From Arthrobacter sp. DWC3 (lineage in GTDB: Bacteria; Actinomycetota; Actinomycetes; Actinomycetales; Micrococcaceae), in contig NZ_PJIP01000002.1 of NCBI RefSeq assembly GCF_002929375.1, forward strand, positions 205,470 to 269,469: a stretch of DNA of 64,000 nt, given 5' to 3'. Every line of letters begins with the position of its first letter. Within the stretch, counting starts at the first letter, position 1. The notes under the pieces are model-generated. The model was not told the DNA's origin and searched no databases. It worked only from the letters and a program-made list of their open reading frames with translations. Both the position numbers and the translations under genes were made by a program. This document shows positions 61,762 to 64,000 of the stretch, one piece after another.

Positions 61762-62757
61762 ATGCTGAAGTTCGATGAGGACCAGTTCCTCACCCGCGCC
61801 CAGAGTTTCCTCGCCCTCCAGCCGCAGATCGAGGACGTGGTGGGCGGTCTCGCCGGCGTCGAAGCGGTCTTCCTCGTCGGGTCGGGGGGAACGTACGCAG
61901 CCATGTGGCCCTACGAGCACCTGATGCGCCGCAGCACCACGGTCCCCGTCCGTTCGGCCATCGCCGCCGAACTGGTCCTCTCGGGCGACGCCCTGCTGAA
62001 CGAGCGGGCGGTCGCGGTCTTCACCTCGGCCTCGGGCACCACGGAGGATGTCATCCGGTGCATCGAGTACTGTCGCGACCGCGGCGTCCGCACCGTCGGC
62101 TTCACCGGGATCGCGGACAGCCCGATCGCCCAGGCCGTGGACCACGCGCTCATCACCGAGCCCGATGCGTGGCCGTTCGACCTCGGCCTGCTGCTCTTCA
62201 CCACGCGCTTCCTGTCGGAGCGCGGCGAGTTCGCCGGCTACGACAAGCTGGTCGACCAGCTGCCGGCCGTCCCGAAGGCCCTGGTCGCCGTGGCCCGCCA
62301 GGCCGAACCGGTGGCGGAGGCCTTCGCGGCACGGCACAAGGACACCGACTTCCACTTCGTGGTGGGCAGCGGCAACCTCTGGGGCCACGCCTACCTGTAC
62401 TCCATGTGCATTCTCGAGGAGATGCAGTGGCTGCACACCACCAGGGTGCACGGCGCCGAGTTCTTCCACGGCTCCCTCGAGCTGATCGAGGAGGACACGA
62501 GCGTCCTGCTGTTCGTGGGCGAGGACGAGACGCGCCCGCTCATGGAGCGCGTCGTGGCGTTCTCGGAGAAGTACTCGAAGGCCACCACCGTCCTCGACAC
62601 CGCGGACTACCCGCTGGAAGGAGTGGACGACGAGTTCCGGGGACTGCTCGGCCCGCTCGTCATGGACACGATCACGAGCCGGATCAGCAAGCACCTCGAG
62701 AAGCAGCGCGACCACTCGCTCGACCTGCGCCGGTACTACCGCGTGGTGGAGTACTGA
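61762..62757 (+). CDS. frlB: SIS-domain deglycase, FrlB-like
   Basis: 331 residues with two SIS folds. FrlB cleaves fructoselysine-6-phosphate to glucose-6-phosphate and lysine. Similarity is seen by eye to FrlB: VFLVGSGGTYAAMWPYEHL (SIS 1), SASGTTEDVIRCIEYCRDRG, the VHGAEFFHGSLELIEE segment equivalent to GEFRHGPLEIVE with the functional Glu and His, and the C-terminus RRYYRVVEY. The amino acid part of the substrate cannot be told. Followed by a FrlD-like kinase after 77 bases. Confidence 0.85.
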   Translation: MLKFDEDQFLTRAQSFLALQPQIEDVVGGLAGVEAVFLVGSGGTYAAMWPYEHLMRRSTTVPVRSAIAAELVLSGDALLNERAVAVFTSASGTTEDVIRCIEYCRDRGVRTVGFTGIADSPIAQAVDHALITEPDAWPFDLGLLLFTTRFLSERGEFAGYDKLVDQLPAVPKALVAVARQAEPVAEAFAARHKDTDFHFVVGSGNLWGHAYLYSMCILEEMQWLHTTRVHGAEFFHGSLELIEEDTSVLLFVGEDETRPLMERVVAFSEKYSKATTVLDTADYPLEGVDDEFRGLLGPLVMDTITSRISKHLEKQRDHSLDLRRYYRVVEY

Positions 62758-62834
62758 GCCGACCCGCAGCATGATCCCGCCACCGGCCGGGCGGCACCCG
62801 GCCGGTGGTCCCTCCTTCGAGCAGCAAGGCACCC

Positions 62835-63764
62835 ATGCGCGTTCTCGGCTTTGGCGACAATATCGTCGACCGCTTCATCGACCGCCGCACGTCCTACCCC
62901 GGTGGCAACAGCGTCAACTTCTCCGTCTTCGCGCGCCGCCTCGGGGCCGAGTCCGCGTACCTCGGCGTCTTCGGCGCCGACCGTTTCGGCGACCTCCTGA
63001 AGGAGTCCCTGCTGGCCGAGTCCGTCGACATCTCGCACGCCGTCACCCGCGAGGGCCCGAGCGGCTGGACCAACATCCGGCTCGAAGCGGGTGAACGCCG
63101 GTTCCTGGACTGGAACGGCGGAGGGATCACCCTGACGGAGCCCTTCCGGCCGTCTGCGGACGACCTGGACTACATGGGCCGGTTCGACGTGGTCCATTCG
63201 AGTGTCTACTCCGGCATCGAGGAGCACCTCCCGGCCGTGCGGGCCACCGTCCCGCGTGTGAGTTTCGACTTCTCCGCCGACGACGACCGGCGCACCGACG
63301 CCTACCTCGCCGCCGTATGCCCCTCCGTGGACCTGGGCCAGTTCTCCTGCGCCGACCTCAGCGACCGTGAGTCGCGGGACCTCCTCCGGACGGCGGTCCG
63401 CCACGGGGCCGGCTCCGCGCTCGCGACGCGGGGCACCGAGGGCGCGCTCTTCCTCGCCGGGGACACGTTCCACCAGGGCGGCGCGGAGTTCGTGCCGCCG
63501 TCGTCGATCGTCGACACCATGGGCTGCGGCGACGCGTACCTCACCGCGTTCGTCCTCGACCTGGTACGGGCCGGCTGGTCCCGTCACAGGCGCGCGGATG
63601 CCGGGGAGGTCGCGGCCTCGATGCGGTCGGCCGCCCTCTACTCCGCCCAGCAGTGCACGGTGGAAGGGGCCTTCGGGCACGGCCGGCCGTTCTCGGAGGC
63701 GGACCCGGACGCCGCACGTGCCGCGCTGACGGGGCCCGGCGCCCCGCTCCCTCGTTACCATTAG
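62835..63764 (+). CDS. frlD: PfkB-family kinase, fructoselysine 6-kinase (FrlD)-like
   Basis: 309 residues, ribokinase fold. The N-terminus VLGFGDNIVDRFIDRRTSYPGGNSVNFSVFARRLG closely follows the FrlD pattern (G-x-GDN-x-VD, YPGGN). The catalytic Asp is in DTMGCGDAYLTAF (D233). It would phosphorylate the Amadori compound at C6 before cleavage by the SIS enzyme. ATG 62835. The regulator gene starts four bases after its stop, but has its own -10 box. Confidence 0.86.
   Translation: MRVLGFGDNIVDRFIDRRTSYPGGNSVNFSVFARRLGAESAYLGVFGADRFGDLLKESLLAESVDISHAVTREGPSGWTNIRLEAGERRFLDWNGGGITLTEPFRPSADDLDYMGRFDVVHSSVYSGIEEHLPAVRATVPRVSFDFSADDDRRTDAYLAAVCPSVDLGQFSCADLSDRESRDLLRTAVRHGAGSALATRGTEGALFLAGDTFHQGGAEFVPPSSIVDTMGCGDAYLTAFVLDLVRAGWSRHRRADAGEVAASMRSAALYSAQQCTVEGAFGHGRPFSEADPDAARAALTGPGAPLPRYH
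63756..63761 (+). promoter_or_regulatory. -10 box of leaderless promoter for the LacI regulator
   Basis: TACCAT, six bases, then the ATG at 63768. It overlaps the end of the kinase gene. Confidence 0.45.
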
Positions 63765-63767
63765 CCC

Positions 63768-64000
63768 ATGGCGTCCGAGCATCCTCCCAGCAGCGCGCCC
63801 ACCATCTCCGACGTCGCGGCGGAGGCGGGTGTAGGGCGGGCGACGGCGGCGCGCACCCTCGGCGGCTACGGCTCGGTCAGTGCCGTGGCGCGCGAGCGCG
63901 TCCTGGCCGCGGCCGAGCGCCTCGGGTACCGGTCCAACATCCTCGCGCGGAGCATGACCACCGGCGTCACGAACTCCCTCGGGATCGTCGTGGCGGACAT
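63768..64000 (+). CDS. LacI family transcriptional regulator, N-terminal part
   Basis: 77 residues are visible; the gene runs off the window. The LacI HTH and hinge are clear: TISDVAAEAGVGRATAARTL (recognition helix residues GRATAAR) then GYGSVSAVARERVLAAAERL and GYRSNILARSM, followed by the start of the effector domain (NSLGIVVAD). It is the natural candidate for binding the TGATACCGGTATCA operators at 61603 and 61714. Confidence 0.93.
   Translation, partial: MASEHPPSSAPTISDVAAEAGVGRATAARTLGGYGSVSAVARERVLAAAERLGYRSNILARSMTTGVTNSLGIVVAD

Overview
This is a very GC-rich, gene-dense chromosomal segment. Shared purine and cell-division gene order, many GTG starts, leaderless promoters, GAF-ANTAR regulators, actinobacterial DUF families and a degraded DUF222/HNH fragment all point to an actinomycete, most likely Micrococcaceae (Arthrobacter-like). 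No rRNA, tRNA, CRISPR array, insertion sequence or prophage was recognised. Both window edges cut genes: purH at the left and a LacI-type regulator at the right.

Left part (1-7.3 kb): purH, purN and a PerM/DUF6350 membrane protein, all on the minus strand. This trio is contiguous in mycobacteria. Here it is split by corA, an MFS transporter, two small membrane-protein genes and a DUF559 gene remnant. 7.3-23.1 kb holds housekeeping and envelope genes: DUF1684, a K+ channel, a GT4 mannosyltransferase-like protein followed by a Stealth sugar-phosphotransferase that seems to start at ATT, DNA-repair-type proteins (MSMEG_6728 family, SRAP/HMCES), a metallophosphoesterase, an MBL hydrolase, cardiolipin synthase, a ggt-gntR pair divergent from DUF1275, a CPBP protease and a pentapeptide-repeat protein.

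23.1-33.7 kb: a three-domain glutaminase (glutaminase, STAS, cNMP-binding), nucleotide-sugar-type epimerases, a DUF2029 mannosyltransferase-like protein, a TetR regulator with two palindromic operators in front of its divergent target, an AI-2E-type permease coupled to a hydroxyacid dehydrogenase, and a gamma-butyrolactone-receptor-like TetR protein followed by an operator-like inverted repeat and an aldo/keto reductase. 33.8-37 kb is a sugar ABC importer. 37-46 kb carries small proteins, a hemerythrin protein, DUF429, three adjacent GAF-ANTAR regulators, a flavin monooxygenase and a GAF protein.

46-52.2 kb: a tctCBA tripartite tricarboxylate transporter with a co-transcribed universal stress protein, divergent from a CitA/DcuS-type sensor kinase and its response regulator. 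This is probably one citrate/carboxylate uptake unit. 53.6-56.8 kb: alpha-glucosidase divergent from a ROK repressor, with an Mlc/NagC-like operator inside the glucosidase promoter. 60.2-64 kb: a sugar ABC importer divergent from a FrlB-like SIS deglycase, a FrlD-like kinase and a LacI regulator, with two matching palindromes overlapping the two promoters. I read this as an Amadori-product (fructosamine) catabolic locus.

Two genome-level themes recur. First, leaderless promoters: a TANNNT -10 box exactly six bases before a start codon occurs at about seven genes. Second, gene remnants in intergenic gaps: DUF559, SRPBCC, possibly VOC, and DUF222/HNH.
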